From Lachnospiraceae bacterium (GTDB lineage: Bacteria > Bacillota > Clostridia > Lachnospirales > Lachnospiraceae), in contig JAFLSW010000014.1 in assembly GCA_022510725.1 (NCBI GenBank), forward strand, positions 1 through 53,563: a stretch of 53,563 nt of DNA, written 5' to 3'. A program made the translations under genes and the position numbers. This document shows positions 16,953-25,487 of this stretch, in pieces. The notes under the pieces were generated by a model. That model had not been told where the DNA came from, ran no database searches, and saw nothing but the letters and a program-made list of their open reading frames with translations. The stretch's first letter is position 1. Each line of letters begins with the position of its first letter.

Positions 16953-18293
16953 ATGAGCAGAAAAGGAAAACCCATCGTAGCCGTAGTGGGCAGACCCAAT
17001 GTAGGAAAATCCACATTATTTAATGCCCTGGCAGGATCTATGATTTCCATTGTAAAGGATACACCGGGCATTACCAGAGACCGGATCTATGCGGATGTGA
17101 ATTGGTTAAATTATGATTTCACTCTCATCGATACCGGCGGTATTGAGCCGGATTCCAAAGATGTTATTTTGTCCCAAATGCGGGAGCAGGCTCAGATCGC
17201 CATGGATACGGCAGATGTGATCTTATTTATGGTGGATGTGAAGCAGGGATTGGTGGATGCGGATGCCAAGGTGGCCGATATGCTGCGCCGTTCCCATAAG
17301 CCGGTGCTTTTGGTAGTCAACAAAGTGGACAGCTTTGAGAAAATGATGCCGGATGTATATGAGTTTTATAATCTGGGCATGGGGGATCCCTATGCCATTT
17401 CCGCTGCCAACAGGACAGGCATGGGAGAGTTGTTGGATGCGGTCATAGAGCTGTTTCCGGAGCAGGATGGGGATGACGGTGAGGATGAGCGTCCCAAGAT
17501 CGCCATTGTAGGAAAGCCCAATGTGGGAAAAAGTTCCCTGATCAATAAACTGATCGGAGAAAACAGGCTGATCGTTTCGGATATTGCGGGCACCACCAGA
17601 GATGCGGTGGATACACCGGTAAAATATAACGGCAAAGAATATGTCTTTATCGATACGGCAGGATTGCGAAGAAAGAATAAGATAAAAGAAGAACTGGAAC
17701 GATATATGATCGTGCGTACCGTCAGTGCCGTGGAGCGGGCTGATATCGTGGTGCTGATGATAGATGCCACAGAAGGCGTGACCGAGCAGGATGCCAAGAT
17801 CGCAGGCATAGCCCATGAAAGAGGAAAGGGCGCCATCATTGTGGTAAACAAGTGGGATGCGGTGGAAAAGGACGATAAGACCATTTACCGTTTTACGGAA
17901 AAGGTACGCAATACCTTGGCTTATATGCCTTATGCAGAGCTTTTGTTTATTTCGGCAAAAACAGGACAACGGTTAAATAAGCTTTATGAGACCATTGATA
18001 TGGTGGTGGAAAACCATTCCCTAAGGGTGGCAACCGGCGTATTAAATGAGATCATGACCGAGGCAGTGGCATTGCAGCAGCCTCCGGCGGATAAAGGAAA
18101 GCGCTTACGCCTGTATTACATGACCCAGGTTTCCGTAAAGCCCCCTACCTTTGTGATCTTTGTAAACGATAAGGAGCTGATGCATTTTTCCTATCAGCGC
18201 TATATCGAAAATAAGGTAAGGGAAGCCTTTGGCTTTCGGGGAACCCCCCTGCACTTTATCATTCGGGAAAGAAAAGATAAAGATGCGGTATGA
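16953..18293 (+). CDS. der: Ribosome biogenesis GTPase Der (EngA)
   Basis: A 446-residue tandem GTPase for 50S assembly. First P-loop GRPNVGKST near residue 12, second GKPNVGKSS near residue 186, with DTGG/DTAG and NKVD/NKWD motifs in each G domain; the last ~90 residues are the KH-like domain. Length and architecture are normal. It opens the der-plsY-gpsA block. Confidence 0.98.
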   Translation: MSRKGKPIVAVVGRPNVGKSTLFNALAGSMISIVKDTPGITRDRIYADVNWLNYDFTLIDTGGIEPDSKDVILSQMREQAQIAMDTADVILFMVDVKQGLVDADAKVADMLRRSHKPVLLVVNKVDSFEKMMPDVYEFYNLGMGDPYAISAANRTGMGELLDAVIELFPEQDGDDGEDERPKIAIVGKPNVGKSSLINKLIGENRLIVSDIAGTTRDAVDTPVKYNGKEYVFIDTAGLRRKNKIKEELERYMIVRTVSAVERADIVVLMIDATEGVTEQDAKIAGIAHERGKGAIIVVNKWDAVEKDDKTIYRFTEKVRNTLAYMPYAELLFISAKTGQRLNKLYETIDMVVENHSLRVATGVLNEIMTEAVALQQPPADKGKRLRLYYMTQVSVKPPTFVIFVNDKELMHFSYQRYIENKVREAFGFRGTPLHFIIRERKDKDAV

Positions 18294-18335
18294 AATGCCA
18301 AAAAGGACATAGGATAAAACAGGGAGGAGATAGAC

Positions 18336-18992
18336 ATGATACTGGTACGGGTTGCATGTTTGGCGATCGGATATTGTTTTGGATTATTTCAGACAGCTTT
18401 TATATATGGAAAGATGAATGGCATTGATATCAGAGAGAAAGGTAGCGGCAATGCCGGTACCACCAATGCTTTAAGAGTGCTAGGCAAAAAAGCGGGGATC
18501 ATCGTTTTCTTCGGAGATGCCTTAAAAGCATTGTTTGCCATGATCTTAGTGCATCTGCTTTTTGGAAAAAGCTATCCCGATATGACAGCCCTTCTTCGGA
18601 TCTACGCAGGGGCAGGAGCTATATTAGGACATAACTTTCCCTTTTATATGGGATTTCGAGGAGGAAAGGGCATTGCCGCAACGGGAGGCATCAGCCTTGG
18701 CATGGCATGGCAGTGTATGGTGGCAGTAGCCATTACTTTCTTTTCCATCTTTTTTACTACCCACTATGTTTCATTAGGGTCTCTTTGCATGTATGTGGTA
18801 TTCGTGATCGCTTTGGTGGTGATGGGACAGTCAGGCAGTTTCAATATGCCCCAGCCCATGCTTTATGAAATGTATGTGATCGCTCTTTTGCTGGCCATTA
18901 TGGCTTTTGTCAGACATAGGGGCAATATTAAGAGGCTGATCGATAAGAACGAAAGAAAAACTTATCTGATCAAGAAGAACAAGGAGGATTAA
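18336..18992 (+). CDS. plsY: Glycerol-3-phosphate acyltransferase PlsY
   Basis: A 218-residue membrane acyltransferase that uses acyl-phosphate to acylate glycerol-3-phosphate, the first step of phospholipid synthesis. The three active-site motifs are visible: KGSGNAGTTNALRVLGKKAG, the GHNFPFYMGFRGGKGIA region and the later conserved segment; about five membrane spans. Four nt before gpsA, which makes its substrate, so the two form a functional pair. Confidence 0.97.
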   Translation: MILVRVACLAIGYCFGLFQTAFIYGKMNGIDIREKGSGNAGTTNALRVLGKKAGIIVFFGDALKALFAMILVHLLFGKSYPDMTALLRIYAGAGAILGHNFPFYMGFRGGKGIAATGGISLGMAWQCMVAVAITFFSIFFTTHYVSLGSLCMYVVFVIALVVMGQSGSFNMPQPMLYEMYVIALLLAIMAFVRHRGNIKRLIDKNERKTYLIKKNKED

Positions 18993-18995
18993 GGT

Positions 18996-20006
18996 ATGGC
19001 AGAGTACGCCGTGATCGGTGCCGGAAGCTGGGGAACAGCTTTAGCCAGAGTGTTGGCAAAGAATGGGAATCAGGTAACGGTCTGGTCCATTATGGAGGAT
19101 GAGATCGCTATGTTAAAGGAAAAGCGGGAGCATGAAACAAAGCTTCCCGGTGTGATCCTGCCGGAAAATATTGATTTTACCACAGACTTAAAAGAAGCTG
19201 TAGAAGGAAAGGAAATGCTGGTCTTAGCCGTTCCTTCGCCTTTTACCAGAAGCACGGCAAAGTCCATGGCGCCTTTTGTGGCAAAAGGACAGCTCATTGT
19301 CAATGTTGCCAAGGGCATTGAAGATGTTACTTTTATGACCTTAACGGATATTATCGAAGAGGAAATTCCACAGGCTGATGTGGCAGTGCTTTCCGGACCC
19401 TCCCATGCGGAAGAGGTAGGAAAGGATATGCCCACCACCCTGGTAGCAGGTGCAGCCAAAAAGGAAACGGCGGAATATATCCAAAATGCTTTTATGTGTG
19501 ATTTTATCAGAGTCTATACCAGTCCCGATGTGTTAGGCATTGAGCTTGGCGGCGCATTAAAGAATGTGGTGGCTCTGGCAGCAGGCGCGGCAGATGGATT
19601 GGGCTGTGGGGATAATACCAAAGCGGCGCTTATCACAAGGGGCATTGCGGAGATCGCAAGACTGGGCGTTGCCATGGGTGGCAAGATCGAAAGCTTTACA
19701 GGTCTGACCGGCATCGGCGATCTGATCGTGACCTGTTCCTCCATGCATTCCCGCAACAGAAAGGCCGGTATGCTCATCGGTCAGGGATATACCATGGAGG
19801 AAGCCATGAAGGAAGTAAAGATGGTGGTGGAAGGGGTTTATTCCGCCAAAGCAGCTTACGGATTGGCAAAAAAATATCAGGTCTCCATGCCTATCGTAGA
19901 AGAGGTCAATGCAGTCCTCTTTGAAGGCAAGTCCGCAGCGGAAGCGGTAAAAGACCTGATGTTCCGTGATAAAAGAAGTGAAGCCAGCTCCTTAAGCTGG
20001 GATTAG
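18996..20006 (+). CDS. gpsA: Glycerol-3-phosphate dehydrogenase (NAD(P)+)
   Basis: A 336-residue enzyme reducing dihydroxyacetone phosphate to sn-glycerol-3-phosphate. N-terminal dinucleotide-binding fold with GAGSWGTALA at residue 7; catalytic lysine region ELGGALKNVVALAAG near residue 182; substrate motif GLTGIGDLIVTC. AAGGAGG ribosome-binding site. Its stop overlaps the convergent metF stop by 4 bp, and a 6-bp stem (19984-20000) lies in its last codons. Confidence 0.98.
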   Translation: MAEYAVIGAGSWGTALARVLAKNGNQVTVWSIMEDEIAMLKEKREHETKLPGVILPENIDFTTDLKEAVEGKEMLVLAVPSPFTRSTAKSMAPFVAKGQLIVNVAKGIEDVTFMTLTDIIEEEIPQADVAVLSGPSHAEEVGKDMPTTLVAGAAKKETAEYIQNAFMCDFIRVYTSPDVLGIELGGALKNVVALAAGAADGLGCGDNTKAALITRGIAEIARLGVAMGGKIESFTGLTGIGDLIVTCSSMHSRNRKAGMLIGQGYTMEEAMKEVKMVVEGVYSAKAAYGLAKKYQVSMPIVEEVNAVLFEGKSAAEAVKDLMFRDKRSEASSLSWD

Positions 20007-20890
20007 TAAATGGCATGTACGATTTCGGCGGTGGTCTTGGGGCGGTTCATAGAATAAATATGAATGCCCTCCGCACCGTTTTCTTTTAAATCCTGAATCT
20101 GGCGGATCGCATAGTCGATACCCGCCTTTTTCATTTCCTCCGGATCGTCTCCATACTTTGCAACCAGGTCGGAAAAGGCCTTGGGAATGGAAGTGCCTGA
20201 TAAGGAAATGGTAGTTGCCACCTGTTTTGTGGAGGTAATGGGCATGATGCCGGCGCAAATGGGAACCGTAATGCCGTTTGATGCGCAGCTTTCCTGAAAT
20301 TCATAAAATACATCATTATTCATAAACAGCTGTGTGATCAGGAAATCACATCCGGTTTCTACTTTTTCTTTTAATCTTGCTATATCGGCACGCTTGCTCA
20401 TAGCTTCAAAATGCTTTTCGGGATAGCAGGCTCCTGCAATATGTAAGGAAGTGTTGCTCTTTAAATAGGAGATCAGTTCATTGGCATAGGCAAAATCCCT
20501 GCTTTCATACTGTTCGTCAGTCATATAGGCAGGGCGGTCACCCCGCAGGGCCAGCACATGACTAATGTTTGCATCTGCTAACTCTTTACATACTTTGTCG
20601 ATGTCTTCTTTTTTATTACCCACACAGGTCATATGGGCCAGTGCACCGATGTGCAGTTTGTTTTCAATATAGGAAGCGATCTCTACCGTTTTTTTGGAAC
20701 GGCTTCCTCCGGCTCCGTAGGTAACGGAAATAAAATCCGGCTTCAACCCGCTTAAGGAATCCAAAGTGGCATAAACGCCTTCAAATTCATCATCCTTTTT
20801 GGGAGGAAATACCTCAAAGGAAAGGACCGGCTTTTTATGGCCAAACATATCTTTGATCATCTTGTAATACTCCTTGTCCGCCATTTCCAT
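20003..20890 (-). CDS. metF: 5,10-methylenetetrahydrofolate reductase
   Basis: A 295-residue TIM-barrel flavoprotein producing 5-methyl-THF for methionine synthesis or the methyl branch of the acetyl-CoA pathway. Family motifs: LSFEVFPPKKDDE, FISVTYGAGGS, LRGD and FLITQLFMNN. The ATG two codons downstream (20884) is an alternative start; neither has a strong ribosome-binding site. No S-adenosylmethionine riboswitch is visible upstream. It stands between gpsA and the MoxR gene in reverse orientation, interrupting the der-gpsA-spoIVA order. Confidence 0.95.
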   Translation of the reverse strand: MEMADKEYYKMIKDMFGHKKPVLSFEVFPPKKDDEFEGVYATLDSLSGLKPDFISVTYGAGGSRSKKTVEIASYIENKLHIGALAHMTCVGNKKEDIDKVCKELADANISHVLALRGDRPAYMTDEQYESRDFAYANELISYLKSNTSLHIAGACYPEKHFEAMSKRADIARLKEKVETGCDFLITQLFMNNDVFYEFQESCASNGITVPICAGIMPITSTKQVATTISLSGTSIPKAFSDLVAKYGDDPEEMKKAGIDYAIRQIQDLKENGAEGIHIYSMNRPKTTAEIVHAIY

Positions 20891-20921
20891 GGCTGTAAAC
20901 TCTTGTGTTTCAAACGGTATT

Positions 20922-20951
20922 ATTGTATCATGTTAGTAATCGGTTTGTAAA
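20922..20951 (-). promoter_or_regulatory. Predicted sigma-A promoter for metF
   Basis: On the reverse strand: TTTACA (20951-20946), an 18-bp spacer, TACAAT (20927-20922). Both hexamers match consensus at 5 of 6. Leader of about 25 nt before the ATG. Confidence 0.6.
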
Positions 20952-20974
20952 TCAATAATAGAGAGGAAAATCAA

Positions 20975-21787
20975 ATGGAAAATAATTTTACTTCTACTTC
21001 AGATTATGTTGCAAGTCCGGAGCTGTTAGCCAGCGTCAATGTGGCGATCGCTTTGGAAAAGCCCCTTTTGATCAAAGGTGAGCCGGGAACCGGTAAGACC
21101 ATGCTAGCCCAGGCGGTAGCCAATTCCCTGGGTAAAAAGCTGATCATATGGAATATCAAATCCACTACCAAGGCTCAGGACGGTCTGTATATGTACGATA
21201 CCATCCAGCGTCTGTATGACGGTCAGTTCGGTGAAGAAGGGGTGGACGATATTGCCCGCTATATTAAGTTGGGTAAGCTGGGCGAAGCCTTTGAACAGGA
21301 GGAACAGGTCATCCTGCTGATCGACGAGATCGACAAGGCGGATCTGGAATTTCCTAACGACCTGTTATGGGAGCTTGACCAGATGGAATTTTATATCCAT
21401 GAGACCAAGCGGACAGTCAAGGCAAAACAGCGTCCCATTGTGATCATTACTTCCAATGCGGAAAAGGAACTGCCGGATGCTTTCCTTCGCCGTTGTATTT
21501 TCCATTATATCGATTTTCCCGATGAGACACTGATGGAAGAGATCGTGCGCACCCATTATCCCGATGTGGAGGCCAATCTGTTAAAGAATGCCATGGATGT
21601 ATTTTATCAGATCCGTTCCATCCGTGATATTCGCAAGAAGCCCAGCACTTCGGAGCTGATAGACTGGATCAATGCCCTCCAGTTAAACGGCATTGAACCG
21701 GAGCGGATCAGGGCGGAGCTGCCCTTTGTAGGCGTTGTAGTCAAGAAGGACGAAGATTTGGAGACGGTAAAGAACTATGTTTCATAA
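20975..21787 (+). CDS. MoxR-type AAA+ ATPase
   Basis: A 270-residue AAA+ protein: Walker A GEPGTGKTMLAQ near residue 36, Walker B LLIDEIDKAD near residue 108, sensor ITSNAEKELPDAFLRRC with arginine finger. MoxR ATPases act with von Willebrand A-domain partners in assembling or activating other proteins, often metal or redox enzymes. The following VWA gene overlaps by 11 nt, so the pair is one unit. Substrate unknown; adjacent genes give no hint. Confidence 0.9.
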   Translation: MENNFTSTSDYVASPELLASVNVAIALEKPLLIKGEPGTGKTMLAQAVANSLGKKLIIWNIKSTTKAQDGLYMYDTIQRLYDGQFGEEGVDDIARYIKLGKLGEAFEQEEQVILLIDEIDKADLEFPNDLLWELDQMEFYIHETKRTVKAKQRPIVIITSNAEKELPDAFLRRCIFHYIDFPDETLMEEIVRTHYPDVEANLLKNAMDVFYQIRSIRDIRKKPSTSELIDWINALQLNGIEPERIRAELPFVGVVVKKDEDLETVKNYVS

Positions 21788-22985
21788 ATTCTTTTATGAA
21801 TTGAAGGAAAAGGGACTGGATATTTCCCTAAGCGAATGGCTGACGCTGCAGAACGCTCTGGACAAAGGTCTGGCAGGCAGTTCTCTGACTCAGTTTTATT
21901 ATCTTGCCCGCAGTATCCTTGTAAAAAGCGAGACGGAGTTTGATAAATTCGATACGGCTTTTATGGAACACTTTAAGGATGTGGAAAAGGATACGGAAGT
22001 GGGAGCGGAGATGATGCGCTGGCTGGATAAGTCAGAGGAAATGAAGGCTCTTTTGGAAAAAGAAGAAAAGAAATGGTTAGATACGCCCCAGGATGATATC
22101 CAGATCGATAAAGAAGATGTGGAAACCAAGTTTAAAGACAGACTGCGGGATCAGGACAGCGAGCACAACGGCGGCAATTTCTGGATCGGTACTATGGGCA
22201 AGACCGCATTCGGCAATAGCGGCAACTTTGTAGGCGGTATCCGTGTAGGCGGCGCTCCCGGCAACCAAAGCGCATTTGAAGTTATCGGTGCCAGAAAGTA
22301 TCGGGATTTCAGAAATGATCGTGTTTTGGACAACAGGCAGTTCCAGCAGGCTTTCAGGAGACTGCGCCAGTACTCTACCAGATTGGATATTCCAAAGACC
22401 GAGCTGGATTTAAACGGCACTATTGATAAGACCTGCAATAACGGGGGACTGTTGGAGATCGTCATGGAAAAGCCCCGGAAAAACGCAGTGAAGCTTTTGC
22501 TGTTAATGGATTCCGGCGGAACCATGATCCCTTATTCCTCCTTAATGAACCGGCTGTTTCATGCAGTCAATAAGTCCAATCATTTTAAGGATGTAAAATG
22601 CTATTATTTCCATAACTGCATTTATTCCAAGGTATATAAGACACCGGAATGTGAAAACGGAGACTGGGTGGATACGGAATGGATGTTCCGCAATTTGGAC
22701 AGCGATTATAAGGTGCTGATCGTAGGAGATGCAGCCATGGCGCCGGAGGAACTGTATTCCGAGACAGGCAATTACAGAGGACCCAACGGCGGCCTTTCCG
22801 GTTGGGAATGGCTGAATCAAATGAAAAAGCATTACAAGAAGATCGTATGGATGAATCCCAAAATGGCGCCTCGTCCCGCACCCTGGCGAGAAGCGGAAAC
22901 GGCAATCCAAAAGCTGATTCCCATGTACCTGCTATCCGTTGACGGATTAAACCGGGCCATGGAAGAGCTGATGAGAAAAAAATAG
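21777..22985 (+). CDS. VWA (CoxE-like) domain protein, MoxR partner
   Basis: A 402-residue protein whose C-terminal half (from about residue 235) has a von Willebrand A fold: VKLLLLMDSGGTMIPYS, then GDAAMAPEEL and the final MYLLSVDGLNRAMEELM. A central Gly/Asn-rich segment (about residues 130-175) precedes it. The metal-site motif is DSGGT rather than DxSxS, so the canonical MIDAS serines are replaced. Translationally coupled to the MoxR gene. Confidence 0.87.
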   Translation: MFHKFFYELKEKGLDISLSEWLTLQNALDKGLAGSSLTQFYYLARSILVKSETEFDKFDTAFMEHFKDVEKDTEVGAEMMRWLDKSEEMKALLEKEEKKWLDTPQDDIQIDKEDVETKFKDRLRDQDSEHNGGNFWIGTMGKTAFGNSGNFVGGIRVGGAPGNQSAFEVIGARKYRDFRNDRVLDNRQFQQAFRRLRQYSTRLDIPKTELDLNGTIDKTCNNGGLLEIVMEKPRKNAVKLLLLMDSGGTMIPYSSLMNRLFHAVNKSNHFKDVKCYYFHNCIYSKVYKTPECENGDWVDTEWMFRNLDSDYKVLIVGDAAMAPEELYSETGNYRGPNGGLSGWEWLNQMKKHYKKIVWMNPKMAPRPAPWREAETAIQKLIPMYLLSVDGLNRAMEELMRKK

Positions 22986-23030
22986 CAGGCTTTTAGGAAA
23001 TAATTTAATAAGTAGGAATGGATAGAAACT

Positions 23031-23070
23031 CCCCTGCATATATTTTACCAGTATATACAAGGGGGTTTTT
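23031..23070 (+). terminator. Terminator-like hairpin overlapping spoIVA ribosome-binding site
   Basis: CCCC at 23031-23034 pairs with the G run at 23061-23064, and TG.ATATA (23035-23043) with the complementary arm at 23051-23059 (one bulge, one mismatch), followed by TTTTTT directly before the spoIVA ATG. It would terminate read-through from the MoxR-VWA genes and hide the GGGGG ribosome-binding site. Confidence 0.7.
23037..23044 (+). promoter_or_regulatory. Possible sigma-E -10 element for spoIVA
   Basis: CATATATT resembles the sigma-E -10 consensus CATACANT. A weak -35-like GAATGGA lies about 14 bp upstream (23016-23022). spoIVA is sigma-E dependent in Bacillus and Clostridia. A start near 23051 would fall at the first base of the hairpin 3' arm. 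Confidence 0.45.
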
Positions 23071-23071
23071 T

Positions 23072-24544
23072 ATGGACAATTTTCAATTATACAAGGACAT
23101 CGGCACAAGAACAAAAGGAGAGCTGTATTTAGGAGTCGTTGGTCCTGTCAGAAGCGGTAAGTCCACCTTTATCAAACGGTTTATGGATGTGTGCGTTGTG
23201 CCCAATATGGCAGACGATTATTCCAAGACCTTAGCTGTGGATGAACTGCCCCAAAGTGCGGCAGGAAAGACCATTACCACCACGGAACCTAAATTTGTGC
23301 CCAAAGAAGCGGCAGTGATCTCCTTAGGAGAGGATACTCAGGTAAAGGTGCGCCTGATCGACTGTGTAGGTTATATGGTAGATGGCGCCAGCGGTCATAT
23401 GGAAAACGATGCGGAGCGTATGGTAAAGACACCCTGGTTTGAAGAGGAGATTCCCTTTACCCAGGCGGCAGAGGTGGGAACCAGAAAGGTAATTTATGAC
23501 CATTCTACCATCGGTATCGTGGTTACCACCGACGGCAGCTTTACGGATATTCCCGCAGAGAATTACATACCTGCTACGGAACGCACTATTTTGGAATGCA
23601 AGCAATTAAAAAAGCCCTTTGTGGTCATTGTAAATACGGAAAGACCCCAGTCGGCGGAAGCCAAAGAACTGGCGGATAGCCTGTGTGAAAAGCATGGGGT
23701 AACGGCGATTCCCATGAACCTTGCCCAGTTGAAAAAGGAAGATATGGAGACTTTGCTTTCCCGCATTCTTTTGGAGTTCCCCATATCCAGAATTGAATTT
23801 TATATGCAGGGCTTTGTGGAAATGCTTCCAGCTACTCATCCTCTGAAACAGGAACTGACCGGACAGCTGCGGGAGCAGATGGGACAGTACAGATGCATGC
23901 GCGACCTGACGGAAAATCCCATTACTTTGGAGAGCAAATATATCAAAAAAATGAAGACCGATGCGGTAAATATGGCGGACGGTTCCGTGCGCATCGACCT
24001 GACCATTACGGATGAATGCTATTACGAACTGTTAAGCGATCTGTTGGGAGAGGAGATCACCTCGGAGTATCAATTCTTTGGCAAATTAAAGGAACTTTCC
24101 AAGATCGCCAGGGAATATGAAGGCGTGCTGCCGGCCATTACTTTGGTAAGGCAAAAGGGCTATGGCGTCATGAAGCCCAAACGGGATGAAATTACCCTTG
24201 GCAAACCGGAGGTCATTAAGCACGGCAATAAATTCGGTGTGAAGATGAAGGCGGAAAGTCCTTCGGTCCATCTGATCCGTGCCAATATCGAAACGGAGAT
24301 CGCACCCATCGTGGGCACAAAAGAGCAGGCGGAGGACCTGATCCGCTATATCGAAGATGCGGATAACGAGGAAGGCAGCATCTGGGAGACCAATATTTTT
24401 GGCAAGAGCATTGAGCAGCTGGTAGAGGACGGTATTCAAAGCAAGCTGTCCATGATCGGTGATGAAAGCCAGATCAAGCTGCAGGACTCCATGCAGAAGA
24501 TCGTCAACGATACTACAGGCGGATTGGTCTGCATCATTATTTAA
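23072..24544 (+). CDS. spoIVA: Stage IV sporulation protein A (spore coat ATPase)
   Basis: A 490-residue protein, matching the usual ~492. SpoIVA polymerises with ATP hydrolysis on the outer forespore membrane, anchored through SpoVM, as the coat basement layer. N-terminal P-loop GPVRSGKSTFIKRF near residue 24, followed by LIDCVGYMVDGA, the NTERP motif, and a conserved C terminus ending DTTGGLVCIII. The start matches the family N terminus MDNFQLYKDI; an earlier in-frame ATG at 23018 lies in the hairpin leader. It marks the organism as a spore former. Confidence 0.97.
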   Translation: MDNFQLYKDIGTRTKGELYLGVVGPVRSGKSTFIKRFMDVCVVPNMADDYSKTLAVDELPQSAAGKTITTTEPKFVPKEAAVISLGEDTQVKVRLIDCVGYMVDGASGHMENDAERMVKTPWFEEEIPFTQAAEVGTRKVIYDHSTIGIVVTTDGSFTDIPAENYIPATERTILECKQLKKPFVVIVNTERPQSAEAKELADSLCEKHGVTAIPMNLAQLKKEDMETLLSRILLEFPISRIEFYMQGFVEMLPATHPLKQELTGQLREQMGQYRCMRDLTENPITLESKYIKKMKTDAVNMADGSVRIDLTITDECYYELLSDLLGEEITSEYQFFGKLKELSKIAREYEGVLPAITLVRQKGYGVMKPKRDEITLGKPEVIKHGNKFGVKMKAESPSVHLIRANIETEIAPIVGTKEQAEDLIRYIEDADNEEGSIWETNIFGKSIEQLVEDGIQSKLSMIGDESQIKLQDSMQKIVNDTTGGLVCIII

Positions 24545-24564
24545 TTTTAGTAGATAAAATCATC

Positions 24565-24593
24565 TTCAAATCCCCTCGTTTTTGTGATATGCT
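24565..24593 (+). promoter_or_regulatory. Predicted sigma-A promoter for punA, inside a hairpin
   Basis: TTCAAA (24565-24570), a 17-bp spacer, extended -10 TGATATGCT with the hexamer at 24588-24593. The -10 straddles the loop of the overlapping hairpin; predicted start near 24600 is where the 3' arm begins. Confidence 0.5.
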
Positions 24594-24625
24594 AAACTAT
24601 ATTACAAGAAAGAGGGGATGTTTTT
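24570..24625 (+). terminator. Terminator-like hairpin overlapping punA ribosome-binding site
   Basis: A 20-bp stem with 19 pairs: 24570-24589 with 24600-24619, 10-nt loop, then GTTTTT and the punA ATG. The outer ATCCCCTC/GAGGGGAT helix includes the punA ribosome-binding site. It would end spoIVA transcription. Confidence 0.75.
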
Positions 24626-25447
24626 ATGGATCCGATCTATGAAAAAGTGTCAAAGTGTCTGGACAGTGTCAGAAAGGTGACGGATTTTGTACCCAAAGTA
24701 GCGATCGTTTTAGGCTCCGGACTGGGAGATTATGCCGATGACATCCGTCAGGTAGCGGAAATTGATTATCATGATATAGAGGGGTTCCCCGTATCCACCG
24801 TACCGGGCCATTCCGGTAAATTTATTTTTGGATATGTAGGTGAAGTGCCGGTAGTCTGCATGAAGGGCAGAGTCCATTATTATGAAGGCTATGCCATGTC
24901 CGATGTGGTATTGCCCACAAGGCTCATGCATGCCATGGGAGCGAAGATCTTATTCTTAACCAATGCTTCCGGTGGTATCAATGCAGGCTTTTCGGCAGGA
25001 ACTTTAATGATGTTAACGGATCACATTTCTACCTTTGTACCCAATCCTTTGATCGGACCCAATCTGGAGGAGTTAGGCCCCAGATTCCCTGATATGTCCC
25101 ATGTGTATGATGAGGATCTGCAGGATATTTTAAGAACGGCTGCAAAGGAAAACGGCATTGACTTAAAAGAGGGTGTCTATATTCAGTTTACCGGTCCTTC
25201 CTTTGAATCTCCGGCGGAGATCAGGATGGCAAAAACCCTAGGGGCAGATGCGGTAGGCATGTCCACGGTAGTAGAGGCTATTGTGGCAAATCACTGCGGC
25301 ATGAAGATCTGCGGCGTTTCCTGTGTCTGCAATATGGCAGCGGGCATTTCCCCTACGCCCTTATCCCATGATGAGGTGCAGCAGGCAGCAAATGAAGCAG
25401 CGCCTAAGTTTAAAAAGCTTCTGACAGAATCTGTGAAAAAATTTTGA
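24626..25447 (+). CDS. punA: Purine-nucleoside phosphorylase
   Basis: A 273-residue trimeric-type phosphorylase that splits inosine/guanosine with phosphate. Motifs: VLGSGLGDYADDI, the phosphate-binding VPGHSGKFIFG, GRVHYYEGY, LTNASGGINAGF and the C-terminal CVCNMAAGIS. Normal length. Followed by cdd and an amidohydrolase deaminase, giving a nucleoside-salvage group. Confidence 0.95.
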   Translation: MDPIYEKVSKCLDSVRKVTDFVPKVAIVLGSGLGDYADDIRQVAEIDYHDIEGFPVSTVPGHSGKFIFGYVGEVPVVCMKGRVHYYEGYAMSDVVLPTRLMHAMGAKILFLTNASGGINAGFSAGTLMMLTDHISTFVPNPLIGPNLEELGPRFPDMSHVYDEDLQDILRTAAKENGIDLKEGVYIQFTGPSFESPAEIRMAKTLGADAVGMSTVVEAIVANHCGMKICGVSCVCNMAAGISPTPLSHDEVQQAANEAAPKFKKLLTESVKKF

Positions 25448-25487
25448 TGTCATGTAAGATGGTTTGTAAGACATGTTGGAGAATGAT

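Noticed and set aside
17223-17969. Long reverse-strand open frame (248 codons) opposite der
   Set aside because: der is certain on the forward strand; the antisense translation is rich in His/Cys/Tyr with no ribosome-binding site or recognisable motif, as expected of a shadow frame.
19984-20000. CCAGCT/AGCTGG stem in the end of gpsA as a shared terminator with metF
   Set aside because: Only 6 bp with no T run on the forward strand and an imperfect one on the reverse; too weak to call.
20891-20974. S-adenosylmethionine riboswitch or T-box before metF
   Set aside because: The predicted start leaves a leader of about 25 nt with no structured element.
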